Shown one piece after another: positions 24,101 to 37,110 of a DNA stretch of 64,000 bases; within the stretch, counting starts at the first letter, position 1; every line of letters starts with the position of its first letter. The notes beneath the pieces were generated by a model. That model had not been told where the DNA came from. It ran no database searches and was given only the letters and a program-made list of their open reading frames with translations. The stretch comes from Fasciola hepatica. Taxonomy: Eukaryota; Platyhelminthes; Trematoda; Plagiorchiida; Fasciolidae. Location: assembly GCA_948099385.1 (NCBI GenBank), contig CANUEZ040000210.1:1371501-1435500 (forward strand), in the 5' to 3' direction. Both the position numbers and the translations under genes were made by a program.

Positions 24101-25451
24101 TTTGGAGTGTTTTCCTTCCGACTATCCGGAGTGACAGTCGTTTCCTTTGACATTATTGTAATCCTTTGCTAGCTGTTAACCTAAAAAAGACTTAAGCTAT
24201 GCCTTTCTACAGCAGCTCACTATCTCTTCAGTGAATGTAAGACTACATTGGTCTGAACTGTGTTCACCGAAGAATTTGTTCCAGGCAATTTAGCTTCCTC
24301 TTCCTGAGGTTGCTGATATCACCGTCGAATAAAAAGCCCATCCAAGCCGTTAACAGTGACATTTGGCTCTGTCTTTTTCTGCATATTGTTTAATTGTACG
24401 ACTAGACGATCGACTAACCAAATGACTACAAGTGCCTCACTTTTTCCTCCTAATATGTTCGCATTTGACTGCGATTGTATCGACTTGAGAATGAAATCAA
24501 AACAAACACAACTGCCTACATTTTGCTTTCTGATACGTTCTAGTTGTCCAAATGGGGATCAATCACAATTTATTCTCATTGTACTTTCTTTCGGTGTGCT
24601 GTTACCTTTTGTTGAAACTCGTGCGATACTGTTCAAGACCATGGGGAAATAACACACTATCTTTGGGAGTTTGAAAATTTCGCCCGAATTGTGATTAAAA
24701 TAGTTATAAAAATATCTAGGTAATTATGAAGTTCTCCAACATAGAAGTTGGTGCAATGATTTTACCACAGATTTTATGTTACCGAAGGGAACAATTGTTA
24801 CATACGTAATAGACATTCCATTTCAACTTCTAATTTAAGGTTTAACTAAATTTCTTTTCATGAGAACAGATTGAAGACTGGTCGCGAGTGAAGCATTTCG
24901 ACCGCAAACGTGAAGCACGGAAATAATTTTGTTTGTTTTCACAACTGAAATTACAGTGCTCTGTACAGTTTATCAGTTAATAGCTCCATACTGATTGGCA
25001 ATACTTCCTGAATTATCATCAATGAAATAATTATAAAAATAGTGTAACTACATCATCAGTGTTGTTCAAACTTTGGACTTTGTTTACTGATAAATAGAGA
25101 ATTTCAGTTAACATAATCATAGAAGACACTTCAAGCAATCCTGTCGAGTTCGTCAATGAATTTCCTATCCCTGATAATTGGATTTCCTTCCGCTGAACGA
25201 CAAGATTTTAATGTTTGCTATCTCACAAAGTTTGGCATCAGATAAAGGTCACATTTCCCGTACGTGTTTTTGTGGGTCTTACGTGGGTGTGCGTGTTTCA
25301 CCTGAATTCACACAAAAGACCTCATTTGCGAAAAAATTCGTCCCTTCGTGTTTGTAGGAACAGAGAAGATGGACCTATTTTATGGCGCAAGCCTAGGTTT
25401 CACGGCTGCCGCTTTTTCTTCTAAAGGGAACGAATATAGAAGCAAACTAAC

Positions 25452-25550
25452 CTGAACAATGGAGTAGAACACGCAAGTGAGCGGATTCGGGGTGAGTCGT
25501 GCCATTTCGAAGGTATCCAGTCCCCAAATATCCAATGACTGAATGAGAAT
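25452..25550 (-). CDS. PDE4: PDE4 catalytic domain exon 1
   Basis: This exon of exactly 33 codons is in phase 0 at both ends. The acceptor is TACGCAG behind a T-rich tract and the donor is CAG|GTTAGT. The protein starts ILIQSLDIWGLDTFEMARL and ends TPNPLTCVFYSIVQ. It aligns along its whole length with human [20 protein letters not shown] followed by RPLTVIMHTIFQ, the first helices of the catalytic domain. It keeps the W-G-L and N-P-L-T anchors but is the least conserved catalytic exon seen here. The phases of the preceding (31835) and following (13130) exons fit without adjustment. The surrounding open frame extends past both splice sites and should not be read as coding. Confidence 0.88.
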
Positions 25551-28500
25551 CTGCGTATTAAAATGAACCGAAAATTTTTGAAAAGTGAAATAGGCCAGTT
25601 TTAACAAATCTGGCTAACAAAAGAGGAAAAATCCGAATTGAACCAGAAAGCCTCCTGCAGGAGGGAATTGTTTATATCATATTCATCTCTCACTGTACAC
25701 TTGTCAGCGGTCATAGGCCGAGCCTGTGAGCACTGGCTAATATTATAAAAATATTCAGCGATTTTGCTATACAACGTAATCCATATGACCTTGGTTCAAA
25801 CCTCATATTTAAATAGTTTTAAATGTTCGTATTGATTGTAGCTCAGGTTGATGGTTGTCATGACGTTCTGATTTCTGAGCTTGGCTTTTCGATCGGTAAC
25901 GTTTCATCACCTGTCTAAGTGACACCGTCGGTGCATCGGAACTTCATGGGAAATTTCCATTTATTTTGAACTCAATAAATCCCCGAGCCCCGGATGAATC
26001 CTCAACATTTCTTAACATACAAGAGTTTCATTTTGCCACATTCACCAATTCGGTTAAAATGACGAAACAATGTTAAGAGAAAATCACCGTTATAATGCTG
26101 ACGAAGACTTTTATTACATATTTTCTCTTTCGACCTAAACTTTTGGAAGATGACAAGAAGGACTCAATAAATGGAACTAGGTTTTTGAAGAGGTTAACAT
26201 CTTCATTGAAAATAAATTCATGATGGAGAGAATTGGCGAAGAAAATGGTTAAAGAACGATGGCAAAATGCCAAAAACCTTTGTTTGAAATGGCAAGTAGC
26301 TCATTAAATAAGAAAAAGGGATACTCACTGTTTGGCTCCCGGTAAAATTATTTAGTCAGATTTCTTGATTATTGTTTAGGACAGATTACTGAGCAAAGTC
26401 TGATCGTCGCAAGAATTTACCGGCTAATCCTTCAACCCACACCTCAACAGAAAGCATACGAAAGTGAAGCGAAATACAGCCTAATAGTGACACAGTAACC
26501 AGAAAAATAAATCTGGTACGTCATAATTGATTTCTAAAGGCACTTGGACCAGTAATCAGAAATATATTTTGTTGATTCTTTGTTGATCCGGACACTTCTA
26601 AACTCTTTTGGTATAACAGAATAATCACGGACAACTCCGTCCGTAACAGTACTTATTATGCGTAATGAAATGAATGAAAAATAATTTGTCCGACAATCCT
26701 GTTTTTCCCTCTGATGATTGGATCAGCGGATATTTGAACTGCGGCTCTCTGGTTTATTTATCACCAGAAAAAATGCAGTATATTGTATACTGTGGCATAC
26801 GTATTACAATGAAATATGAATCATTCTGTTGCTACAATACAAAAAAGACAATCAGAATATTATCTGATCAAAAAAGGCCTCCTGAACCCCTGAATTACAG
26901 TTTGATGGAAAGACAAGCCATTAGTGGCTGAAATTAGACGCAAAACATTTTTTCAAGATATTTGATTTCGACTGAGCTCACAGGAAATTATTCTGGATTC
27001 GTACAGAATAAGATGGCCGTTTTCTTGTCCATTTTTTGTAGAATTTACGTAAACTAAGGTCTATAAGAAAATAAACTTTATATAAGTCTTTTTCGGAAGC
27101 CTTTGCCATCGTCATGCTCATTTAAAATATGCGGTAGCCAGTCAGTGCCCTGCTTTGAATTCAAAAAATCGTTGCAATTCTTTCTACTTGTACAAAATTG
27201 CTTTTGAAACCACTGTCTTCAAGATAAAATAGTTGCCTTTGAGGTAGAGCAGTACGTTTGATGCTCGAAATTCTGAAAAAGGAACTTTTCCAACAGCACT
27301 TTGTCTATTCTCGTTGATAAGAACATTGTAAATAACGTATGTTCATACCAAACAGCATCAACATTAGGCTGTTTTCGACAACTTCAGCAAGTTTACATAT
27401 TTGAAACAATCAGAAAACTGTCAAATTTGCCAAGCCGTGGTTCATAATCAAAACATGGCCGTGTAATCAGTTAGTGGAACGTTGATTATTTTGTTCCAAT
27501 CTCATTCACCTTGTGGCAGATGCCATGTGATAGTGTAATGTGAGTGGACAAACTGTGCGATCCGTGTCTGAAAGGTTTTGCAGTTAGTTGATGTGGTCCC
27601 GTATCTCAGCTGGTAAATAGAGCCAAAATTTGAACGGCATCTATCCGTAGGTCTGAACTTAGCCAGATTCAAGAAGGTTTCACGTTTTATCATCTCCTGA
27701 ATTCAGATATCATCAAATAAATTGGTACTGCGGTGATGTTTGGATTAACGAGTACATTGTTGGTGAAAATCACTTGAGCTAATGAAGAGTTTTCAAATTG
27801 TCAATTCTATTTTCTCCTAATTAACAGTATTTTGGTTTTTTGGTTTTATAAACACATTCATCAGGATACAGTGTTGAAACTCAGCTCACTATTAAAAATT
27901 ATTTAAGCAAAGTGCAACATGGTTAGGTACACCAGTTGTGCAGCATATTTGTCTGGTCTCAACTGGGAATCGAACCATGGGTGCATGCTTGTTAGTTCAC
28001 ATTGGCGTGCTATCTTCGATCAATTCCCTAAGCTTGCTCCAGGTCCATAATGCATATATCCGTTTTTGCGAAAAGTGACTGCAGAACTATATGACGTTTT
28101 GTTAGCATCACGTCTGCAATCATGCTTCAGTTTCAACAGCTCAACCGCCCAAAGACAGATAAATAAATTATGTCAATAATTATGAATGAAGAACCCAAAT
28201 TATTATAAACTGAACCACAGAAAACCTTTATTCTAAAAAACTGACCGAAGTTTGAGTCTGTGGACAATTTGATAGCGAGTTTGACCTGTATGTACACGGT
28301 GATATTTACGTTGTTCCGCGACTATTAACCAACTTATGTGTCACTTTACTTGAGTGTCATCATTCGCATAGTCACACGAGCCTCCGATGCGAATTTTGTC
28401 ATATGTTAGACAAAACTAAATATCACTCACTTCCGATTACTGTCTGGACTTGGTTTATAATCCTGAAACAATAATTCAAGGAGAATCTCGAAATGATCTT

Positions 28501-31500
28501 GTTTCTGCTATATGTGCTTGCGTCCCTAGAAATTTTCAGGTTTAGCCTTGAAAATCAGTAGATTCTATTATTCAACTTATGCCATCGAATAGTAAAGACT
28601 GTTAGTGCGAAGAAAAACAAAGTTTGTTTTTATGCAGTTTCCACTTTGGTAATCTATGTTACGCTTTTCGAAAGCCTGCAATAGAACCAGATGGAAGAAT
28701 GAAATAAAGTGACTTATTCTGTCCCCTAAAGAGTTAGAATGAAGCAGACGTAACTGGAGCGGATGTTCCTTGTTGCATTTTCCACAGATCCATTTCTCTG
28801 CAAAAGGTTTGCCATTTCGTTCAAGCAAAATATCATCATTATTGAACTTGCTCTAATTAGCCCGTTGAAGGTTGTGGAGTCTAGAAAATGCCGCGCTGAG
28901 ACGAAATTCCGTCTACTGGAGCATATTTTGGGATGCATTAGAGTGCTCAAAAACGAATGAGGAAGTTTAAAATTAAAATGCTTCCGTGCGATTTGACTGA
29001 TTGAGTAAAAAATGCGGGAAAACAATTTTGAACCTGACTGGAGGGAAAAACACTCAAGGAAAAGAAACGTAGAGAAGTAGAGCCTCACATTTAATCCGTG
29101 AAATGATGTAACTTAATTTATTTTCTAGACTCTATAAAGCGTGGCGATTTATTGCAACATCTTTTGATCACAAAATATTTTCCCTGTGCAATCAATACCC
29201 AACTCACGAAAAGCATTGTAAAGTTGTTACGATGTGTCACTGAATCTTCACTGTCCGGAAGATGAACTCGGAGATTTAGCTTGCGGGTCTGACAGTGCTA
29301 ACCTCTGGGCTAAATGGGTTTGTCCTCAAGGGCATGTCACACGGTAAAGCAGCATGAAATTACCTTATTCCTCAATGATCTGGGCATTTCCCCTCTTTAA
29401 TCACACAACGATCCAAAAAAACGTTGGTGATTTTTAACGTAGAGGCCTAAGCGGTTAACTTGCAGGCCTCGGCTTCCTCTTCATTATTGCGTCTTGTGAA
29501 CACGAAACTCAGCTTAGTATCGACTTCCGATCGAAGCTCATTGGATATGTGTTGTTGACAAAATGTTGGTTGTAGAATGCTCCCAACATTTATGCTGAGG
29601 ATTTGAGCTTTGGCGCTGCATGACGAATCATTTATAAATACGTCGAATTTTCAATTATTTGTACTCTGATTTTGAACTAAGAGAAATATTTCAATATATG
29701 TTGCTGAAATACTACACTTGTTTTGGTTTTTACGCAGGTTCTTGCCCTGTGGCTAAATGTTCATGTTTTATTTGCATTTAGTTGATGGGTATTCGCTGTT
29801 CTGTGTGGTTATTGTAACTCGGGTAGGTATGCAAAACAAGTTATCCGATTTCGGTAAGATCAGCCTTTTATCATCTTTTTTTCATCGCACGGGGTACACA
29901 AAAGAAGGGGTTAGTGATAGAAAGTAGGTGAGAGAATTAGTTTATTGAGTGGAAGAAAGCCAGGGGGATGACTGAACTGTCCAATCCGGAGTCACGCCCT
30001 GTAGATGACTTTCTGATGGCTAAACAACATTTGCATAACTCTGATTGTCAATCTTGTATTTGCCGTTCATCGATGCGGAATAGAAACTGTTGAAGGGCTT
30101 CGTGCACATTCATGTTGTTCTCGTCAGAAAGTCAGCCAATAAAGAAACGAAACCCCTAGGAATTGTGAACTATTCTTTGGGGATTTTTACTTCTGTCTAA
30201 TAGCGGACCACTAGTTTGTACGGGTTTTCTGATTTTTTGAATCGTAGTTGATCTCTTTCGTTAGTAATCATCCGGAATCTTCGTCAGTTTGCAGCTAATC
30301 TGTGCAACATTTCATTTCGTTACTGAGGACGATCTGTGTTGTCAAACCATTGAAATGGTCAATTCGACGGTGATCCATTATCTTTGTGATGTACAATATC
30401 AGCTGCATTGAGTGTCCTGTCGATAAAAAAATTGACATCTATCTCCTCATCTACACTTGGTACTTACGTAACATTTCTTGACAGCAAGGTGCCACTTCTG
30501 TTTTCATTTGGTCGACAATTCGTAATTGAATGTCATTGAGACAATTTTTTAGTTAGTTGGTTAGTGATTTTCCCTAATTATCTTAAAAGCTGACAGTTAG
30601 ATCAGTATTTAGGATTTTATAGTGATCAACAGAGTGACATTTTTGGAGCCTTTCATGATCATCATATCTATACACGGTTGGTTTCCCATCCGTTGTTTAT
30701 CTTCTGGTCAGGAATACATTACCATGAGTAAATTTATTGTGAATTTTTTAAGAAAAGCACCATTTCTTACAATTTTTCAGTGCTGAGAGTTATCCACAAC
30801 GACCGATTCATGTTACTGTGATACTAGTCATGATAGGCAGCATTGATTTACAGGCGACTGGCTTATCAGTTTGTCAGTGATGAGTCACTTGACTTGCTGA
30901 ATATTTCTAGATGGTTTCCCTTGGTGAACGCAAAGTCTGAGGACAGCGAGATCAGGAAGATAGGTAAACCACTACGTCACTTTTCTAACCAGGAGAAACT
31001 TTTGCCGTAAAATGGCTGAGTTCATGAAACTGGGTTAGAGGCATCCATAACGGCCAGTAATTTTTTCTGGTCTTTATGTGATAAATGCCGACATTTTGAC
31101 GTATAAACGTTCCTCGTCTTCATTAGTATAGTACGTCTTTCGGCACGGTACATTTAGTCTGAAACTGGACATGGTTTTCTGTTGACTGACTCTAGCCAAA
31201 CACTAATCAGCCCGAACTCCCACTCGAATAAACACATACTCACCCAATTCTTTTTAAGTAGAGACAAAACCACAGCGCATACTTGCATTCCTTCGAGTGA
31301 GCCCAAATGTCCTATCCGATGGGGTGTTACTCCTGACAAATGAAGTTGCACCTTGGTGATACGGCACGACTAAACTGCTTGCGATCGGCATTTGGGCACA
31401 GCCTTTACGGTTTGTCTCCTAGATGGTGAGAGGTGCTTTAGTATTTTTTCACGGTTCCATTTAAAACAACTGAATAATTCTTCATCATTTTTGGTACAAT

Positions 31501-31834
31501 AAAATTTCCTGGTTATTCTCCTACCAGAGGAGAGCATGTCGTTTGAGTACCATTGATTACTTTTATGTGAGCAGGACAACTAATGACCCGAGTTCAGTGT
31601 AATTCCTGAATAACATCGTTTGATTCTATTCAGCGGTCCTGCCGTTCACTGTTTTAGAATTGGTTGGGATCAGGGATTACAATCGGTGGCCTGATTTTGG
31701 TGAGCAAAATCTATAACCAAATGGTGAGGTATAAACCTGTGAACTTTGGAGGCCAGATCTTCACATACTATTCATCTTGGGAGTAGCTAATCACATAAAA
31801 TTAGAGAGATAGAATTGAATTGGGAATAAACTTA
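25551..31834 (-). other. PDE4: PDE4 intron (6.3 kb)
   Basis: GTAAGT at 31834 to CAG at 25551. Only the weak tRNA-like sequence at 27958-28022 stands out. The remainder is A+T-rich sequence in which I see nothing. Confidence 0.85.
27958..28022 (-). repeat. Weak tRNA-like sequence
   Basis: On the minus strand ATGGTTCGATTCCCAGTT is a good B box and GATAGCACGCCAATG could be an A box. No acceptor stem was made out. Possibly a SINE fragment. Confidence 0.3.
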
Positions 31835-32225
31835 CCGTTTCCAGCTGTTTCGGGTAATTTGACACTACACCGTATGGCTTGATTACCTCATCTTCATCTG
31901 TAGAGTGCATAAAGTGTGAAGCTATGTCCGAAACACGGGCTCGACCTTGAACAGATAAATCTGCAGGAGTGGATAGAACAACAGGTCCAGTTTTAGTTTC
32001 CAGTTCAGTGGTTGACATTCCGGCCGACTGTTGCCTATCCTCGCTGTCTGATGGGACATATTCATTGGAAGAAGGGTATGCTGCATCACTTGCGCCATCT
32101 GTAACCGACGTTCCTTCGACCTCTTTCGAGTCGAGGAATGTGGAGCAGATGTATTCAGATATCTGCTTGGAGTTTCGGCCTCCGTCAGTGAACTGACTGA
32201 GTTCTTTGTTCAACATTTTTTTGAA
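31835..32225 (-). CDS. PDE4: PDE4 UCR2 exon, second part, plus linker LR2
   Basis: The exon starts after GGCAG with FKKMLNKELSQFTDGGRNSK and continues ISEYICSTFLD, the C-terminal half of UCR2. A long, acidic, Ser/Thr-rich linker of about 70 residues follows. Its end (SDIASHFMHSTDEDEVIKPY) matches the linker just before the catalytic domain in animal PDE4. The donor is GTAAGT after QLET. The exon is in phase 0 at its end and flows into the catalytic exon at 25550. The region between UCR2 and the SDIASHFMHS motif is longer than in human PDE4 and looks disordered; it could be lineage-specific or carry regulatory sites. The plus-strand open frame in the same place is a shadow. Confidence 0.92.
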
Positions 32226-35191
32226 CTGCCATCAAATGAAAACGATGAAGTGCGATTTAGCCGTTAGTGGTTTTGGTCGGTTTCGAGAGGATAATTTGGA
32301 AATGTTGAGAAAACAAAAACTGACAGTAAAATTAAACAAAGATAGAATTCAGAAGGAGAGGCTCATTTAGCCAACTTAGTTAACTCTCACAAATATAACT
32401 GAAATGTTCTTTCCAATATTTTAGCTTTGATTTATCTAAGTGGAGTGGATTTTATGACTTTCTGCTCTCGGCAAAGCAGTTAACTGGTAGGTGACAGCGA
32501 CAAGGTATTCCGAATTCTAGTCCATGTAACACTTCAGTGCACAGAACTCGGCTAGCTGCCCAACAGTTATCGTCCGATAGAAGAAGACGCAGATGCACGC
32601 CTTGTTTTCCCGTCGTTCGCCGGTATCCATGTCAGATAAATATAAAAAACTTATTGAGTACGAACTAAAGAAATTACTCATGAATACTTTGACGTGTTAC
32701 CGGTGGTTCCTGAATGAATGCGGAAGGTCTTAGTGGTAAAAGCTTACGCTGCGATGGAGTACTTTGTCCGACAGCCAACTAACAGCGTTCTCTTGAGGCT
32801 CTTTATATGTGTAGACAACGAATCCCACGGAATATCTATGCTACATTATCAACGTGAAATATGTGCTAAAAAATAACCAGACCTTCAGCATTATTCGATA
32901 TGTTCTGTGTCTTGCCTTGGGCACTCATTTCAGTCATCTCACAGACGGAAGAAGACGGTCAAGAAAGGAATGCTCGAAGGTGCAATGACCGCATAACCGG
33001 TCTGAAACTTCCGTGTCACTTGTTTTCACGTTCGAACAGACCCGTGCATGGTGCACATTAGGTTGCTAGTGGGTTTGGATTTATGGCAAACTAGATGCTG
33101 TGTCTGTTTCTTTCAAAAATGTTCCAAAAACTTGGTAGTGCCCTAGCGATAAGCAGCCTAAAATATAGATAACTACCAGTGACAACGTTAAGTGGTTTGT
33201 TTTAGTTCAAAAGACTGATTGCCCCTTTTCTAATCAGATAACCACACTCAACGAGCTTGGCCTTCACATTTCAATTTTTTCATTATCAGTGGAGGTGAAA
33301 AAAATATTTTTCCCGTGGAAAATACAATAAATATACCCTGGTGATGGACCCTGGACACTGCTTTCCTAATATTTTCATTCTGAGGAACTGTCGTAAGGTT
33401 GAAGATCGTCAATCTAACAGAACCTGATTTATTTAATACGTTGAAAATGTTGATACATGGGACTACCTGAAAGGGATAAAAACCGTGTTTTCAGTTAGGT
33501 TAACGTACGCGTAGTCAACAAAGTATTGCAGATCAGCAATGAATACAAGGATCACGAGCACCAAAAATAGTCGTTGCTCACAAATTCTGAGTGCAAGGAA
33601 GTTCGCTCCGTTTCATTCCACGATAATGTGAGTTGTTTGTTATCGGGTCATTTGTCTTCCATTTGATGTGCAGTTTTAGATAACAATATCAAACAAAAGA
33701 AGGACTGAAGCAAGAGCTTGCCTCATGCAGATTGATTTACATAGCTTCGTTACTTTTTACGGAGATTATGAATCAAGTAAAGTTGTCACAGCTACTTAAA
33801 ATGTCCCCCTAAAGACGTATTTTCTCAAGCTTTTCATTAGAAACTCACAAGTGGATAACAAGCAATTACAGCCTTGTTTGATTAAGCATTTTAGGTGTTC
33901 CAATCGAAGCCAGAACGATGAAAATGCTGTCACTAAAGACAGTAGAAGGTCACTTAAGAGCTTTCTAGTTTTGAGCATTGTTTAAAACAAGTATCAAATA
34001 GACTACGCTCCCTATTAAAACCAACAAGCCCGTTATCTACTGCAAAGCAAAGTGATTCTGAAGTCGATTAATCATGTTATATGCTTTGTTACAGAAGCTT
34101 ATGTAGAACCAGATGGATACGAGTACCCATCCGGATGTATGTACTAAGATAGGAAACAATGTTCTATTCAACGAAAGTAGCCCACTGGAAAATTCCATTT
34201 TGCCATTTGTATCCCAATTCACACACAGCACATACTACTCACAGGGACTAAAGATAACTTACTGAAACGTGAACCAGTTCACTTTAGTTCTTTTAACTAT
34301 CAAACTCCCTAATCTATGATCTGGCTTTAATCGGTAATTGTCAACCTCACTGAATCCAGGGCAAACTGAACAGAACCACAAAAAGGTAACGAGGGGAAAA
34401 GGAAGTTTCAAACGTATGTTATAGAGACGATGAAAAAGCTCAAAAGCAAATACAGCACTGATCATGGAAAACATTCACGTCATCTGATGTTTGAAAAAAT
34501 ACAATTACCGATTCACAATAATCTTCGAGAATTTATCCACTATTCCGGATTACTCTGATGAATTTTTATTCTCATAACCAGAATTTTCTCATTCGTGCTC
34601 GAAAACAAACAAACAGATTCGACGCACTCTGTCCAGCAGATATTTAACTTTTTTGATAACCTGTCTCCTTCATGTTTGAGTGGTGATATCCACGTGCGTT
34701 GGTTCTCCTACAGATATTCTGAAGGTGCGTGATGAAAGTGAGCCAACGTGGGTGCTCAGCAGAGTACTCCGCTCGACGTTTCAGACGACTTTCCTGAGTA
34801 TGAATCAATGAGTCGTCGGATTCCTTGATTACCGTATTTACATCTGGCTATTGTGTACCGGGTTCTCATACCGATGGTCAGTGTTTCGATCATCTCCAAT
34901 AACCTGAGTCTTTTGTATTTCTCTGCACCTCGCAATCCGCCTTTACTGAAGGATGGCACCAAATCCAGTGGAAGCAGCATCAGTTTTGCTTTGAAGGTTA
35001 CCTGTAACTCCACCAAAATCATACAGAATCTTGATGCATTACACAATGATCTGGTCTAGAATATCTTAAGCAGAATATTGATCATATACCTTAACCAGCT
35101 GTGGCCCTCGAAATCCATTTTCTTCAAACCAGGGGAACACTTTGAATCAAAACCTTAGCCACTGTTCAATTCAGCTAAACGATTATCTTAC
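32226..35191 (-). other. PDE4: PDE4 intron (3.0 kb)
   Basis: GTAAGA at 35191 to CAG at 32226. No supported gene. The minus-strand open frame at 34756-35046 has GMRTRY-like repeat composition and is probably a transposon-derived fragment. Confidence 0.85.
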
Positions 35192-35303
35192 CTTGCTCGA
35201 GGCCATATCACTAACCGATCTGTGCGTTTGAATATTTTCTAAGCGTTCCAGGCACCATTCCAACTCCTCCAGGGTTTCAGCTGCTGTGGATTTGAGCTGT
35301 TCA
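35192..35303 (-). CDS. PDE4: PDE4 UCR2 exon, first part
   Basis: This exon encodes the N-terminal part of upstream conserved region 2, the helical module that caps the catalytic pocket in PDE4. The translation runs EQLKSTAAETLEELEWC, then LERLENIQTHRSVSDMASSK, nearly identical to the human and fly family sequences. The acceptor is a CAG at 35304-35306 and the donor is GTAAGA just below 35192. The exon is 112 nt: one base completes a codon from the microexon, then 37 codons follow, ending in phase 0. The next exon begins FKKMLNKEL, exactly where the vertebrate exons join. No disruption is seen. Confidence 0.9.
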
Positions 35304-35818
35304 CTGACGACTTGATTTCATAAAGCAGATAACAAGAACAGAAATATTTACTGATGATTTGTTTCTAGATATTGACGGAGAAAGATTCATGATCAACGAA
35401 GTGATTACGAAGTCCAAAGTAAGTTACAAGTCATCGTTTGCTGAAAGTTAATTTTCAGATAAGAAACGCCAACACAAGAAAAGTGAGTTCATTCATCTAA
35501 ACTGACAGAAGAACACGACACTCTTAGTGATGAGCAGGTCTAGAATACCAATAAGCTGAAACGGAATAAATAACATCTATACCATCCATTCATAGAAAAA
35601 TCAAAGTATATCATTCTACGCTTTTTCAAATGATGGAGGTAAGTTATCCATAAGTGCGTTTGCTGCAGACTGCTATGGATGACCATGAAAAATTACTCTT
35701 CTACTTGCTCTGTTTAATGAGCAACAAAGTAATAAATACCTGGAAGGAAGCCGTGGCCGTTCCAAGGTTGCCAGTGGGGAAGTGGTAGACGGTAGCGGGA
35801 TACAAACCTCGGTCTTAA

Positions 35819-35920
35819 ATGCCCAAAGTCCACGAAGGTGACTCTTCGATCACAGCCGTGAATAGCACGAGTGATAACCAGGAAACAGACGAAAATTTAG
35901 AGAATTTACTAAGCCTACAG
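35819..35920 (+). CDS. Nested plus-strand gene, putative exon 1
   Basis: This is a candidate first coding exon of an unidentified gene lying in a PDE4 intron on the opposite strand. It opens with ATG at 35819 and reads MPKVHEGDSSITAVNSTSDN, then QETDENLENLLSLQ, an acidic, polar sequence typical of a disordered N-terminus. It ends in phase 0 at CAG|GTTGTT, matching the phase of the next candidate exon at 36178. The ATG could instead be internal, and the donor is not ideal. The sequence just upstream is repeat-like. I do not recognise the protein. Confidence 0.35.
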
Positions 35921-36177
35921 GTTGTTCTATCATACAACAGTGTCGGTTTCGCTTGCTCAGTTAGGTGCATCAACAAAGAATACTATTTTACACATATTCT
36001 AACTGAGCACATTTTGGGAGCACGTATTGCCGAGCAAGTTCGTATTTATCGACTTACAATCATGCAGTTAAATCACAAATGTAAGGACAAAATATGAGTT
36101 GGACTTTGTTGCTTCAATGTTCGCTGATGCGTCCAGACAAGTGCCTAATCGTGTGGTTAATATACATTGTTCCATAG

Positions 36178-36292
36178 GAAGAGGTGAATGGGTGCATATG
36201 TAATCAGGCAGCTGAATCGGGCATTGTATCTTACAAATGCAAAAGCAACACTGGTCTATGTGCAGTCTGTGCCAAAGAATCGCATTTGAACG
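36178..36292 (+). CDS. Nested plus-strand gene, putative Cys/His-rich exon
   Basis: This exon lies between a CCATAG acceptor and a G|GTAAAT donor. It encodes EEVNGCICNQAAESGIVSYK, then CKSNTGLCAVCAKESHLN. The spacing C-x-C-x12-C-x6-C-x2-C-x5-H looks like a small zinc-binding module of the B-box or UBR-box kind, but I cannot place it in either family. It starts in phase 0 and ends in phase 1. The phase-1 end joins the exon at 39109, whose first two bases complete a Val codon. The regular Cys/His spacing and flanking splice sites argue for a real exon. Confidence 0.5.
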
Positions 36293-36902
36293 GTAAATAT
36301 GAGTATACTTGCTTTCTTCCCACCTCAAACTATCAACTCCATCTTTCCAACTAGTTCATCCAGGTAGTTATTCCGAATGAAAATTCTTCGGAAGGCCAGG
36401 AGTTCTTCTTCTATGGTGTTGTCCGTGCAAACTTGTCTTGCCGTGTTTGTCAGGCATATAATCATATCTTTTTACCTTAGGAGGCATGAAACAGAGGAAA
36501 CGAAAGTGTTGCAAGTTCCATGTCGCCCTCCTGTGTGCTGACTGACCGATCAAAACATCTTCAGAGTGACTCATCAAGAAATCTAGAGAGCCTATTGGGT
36601 AGCTTGATTCCGTTTCCATCGTGAGTTGTAAGGTCACATGAGCTGAGTTAAATTTGTCTATTAGTTGATCGGAGGAATCGAGTACACATGGGATATCATA
36701 CCCTCGGCTTTTGTACTACAACAGCTGTAATCATTTTTCAGTCTTGCCATAAAAGAGTCGGCGAGTGTAGATTTCGTTGCTATTTCGTCCCCTTCACGGT
36801 AGCTCCTATCATCAGACTTGAACTGGAAGTCTTGTTTTCCCGAAAAAAGGCACTTGTGTAGGAGCCGTGTTAACCGAGGAACTAAATTTGGAAGAATCAC
36901 CT

Positions 36903-37110
36903 TGTGATTCTAAAAACGGACTGTCCGTCTATGCACACTTCTCAGGATTCAAATCAGATTATAATTGTAAACAAACTGCCGGGAGCTCAAGTGTAGAGAT
37001 GATTGGGCGGAAGAGTACCGTGCACGCATACCTGATGGGCGGCAAAAACCACGAAACCGGTGGTATGTTTCCGGGGTAGTTTTGTCTTGTCATCTATATG
37101 CGATAACTTG
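36903..37110 (+). repeat. Solo copy of the hammerhead-bearing repeat, about 0.2 kb
   Basis: About 200 bp match the minus-strand consensus of the 2.5-3.3 kb array, from GTGATTCTAAAAACGGACTG through GCTCAAGTG, GCGGAAGAGTACCGTG and CGCATACCTGATGGGCGGCA to TTTTGTC. The hammerhead-like part is at about 37026-37068: CTGATGG (one core change), GCGG/CCAC with a mismatch, GAAA, CCGGTG, GTATGT. It lies just downstream of the nested gene's first two exons. Confidence 0.65.

Larger units (their letters stand above)
13131..25451 (-). other. PDE4: PDE4 intron (12.3 kb)
   Basis: From GTTAGT at 25451 to CAG at 13131. Contains the tRNA-like repeats at 13971 and 14830-15118. Nothing supported in 15.2-25.4 kb; the longest open frame (23040-23537, plus, 165 codons) starts with ATG but has no recognisable domain and no splice or promoter support. 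Confidence 0.85.

Noticed and set aside
27587..27660. A-box-like TATCTCAGCTGGTAAATAG
   Set aside because: No B box at the right distance, so not called as tRNA-like.
28726..29088. 120-codon minus-strand frame overlapping other open frames on both strands
   Set aside because: Composition is that of A+T-rich intron; no family resemblance.
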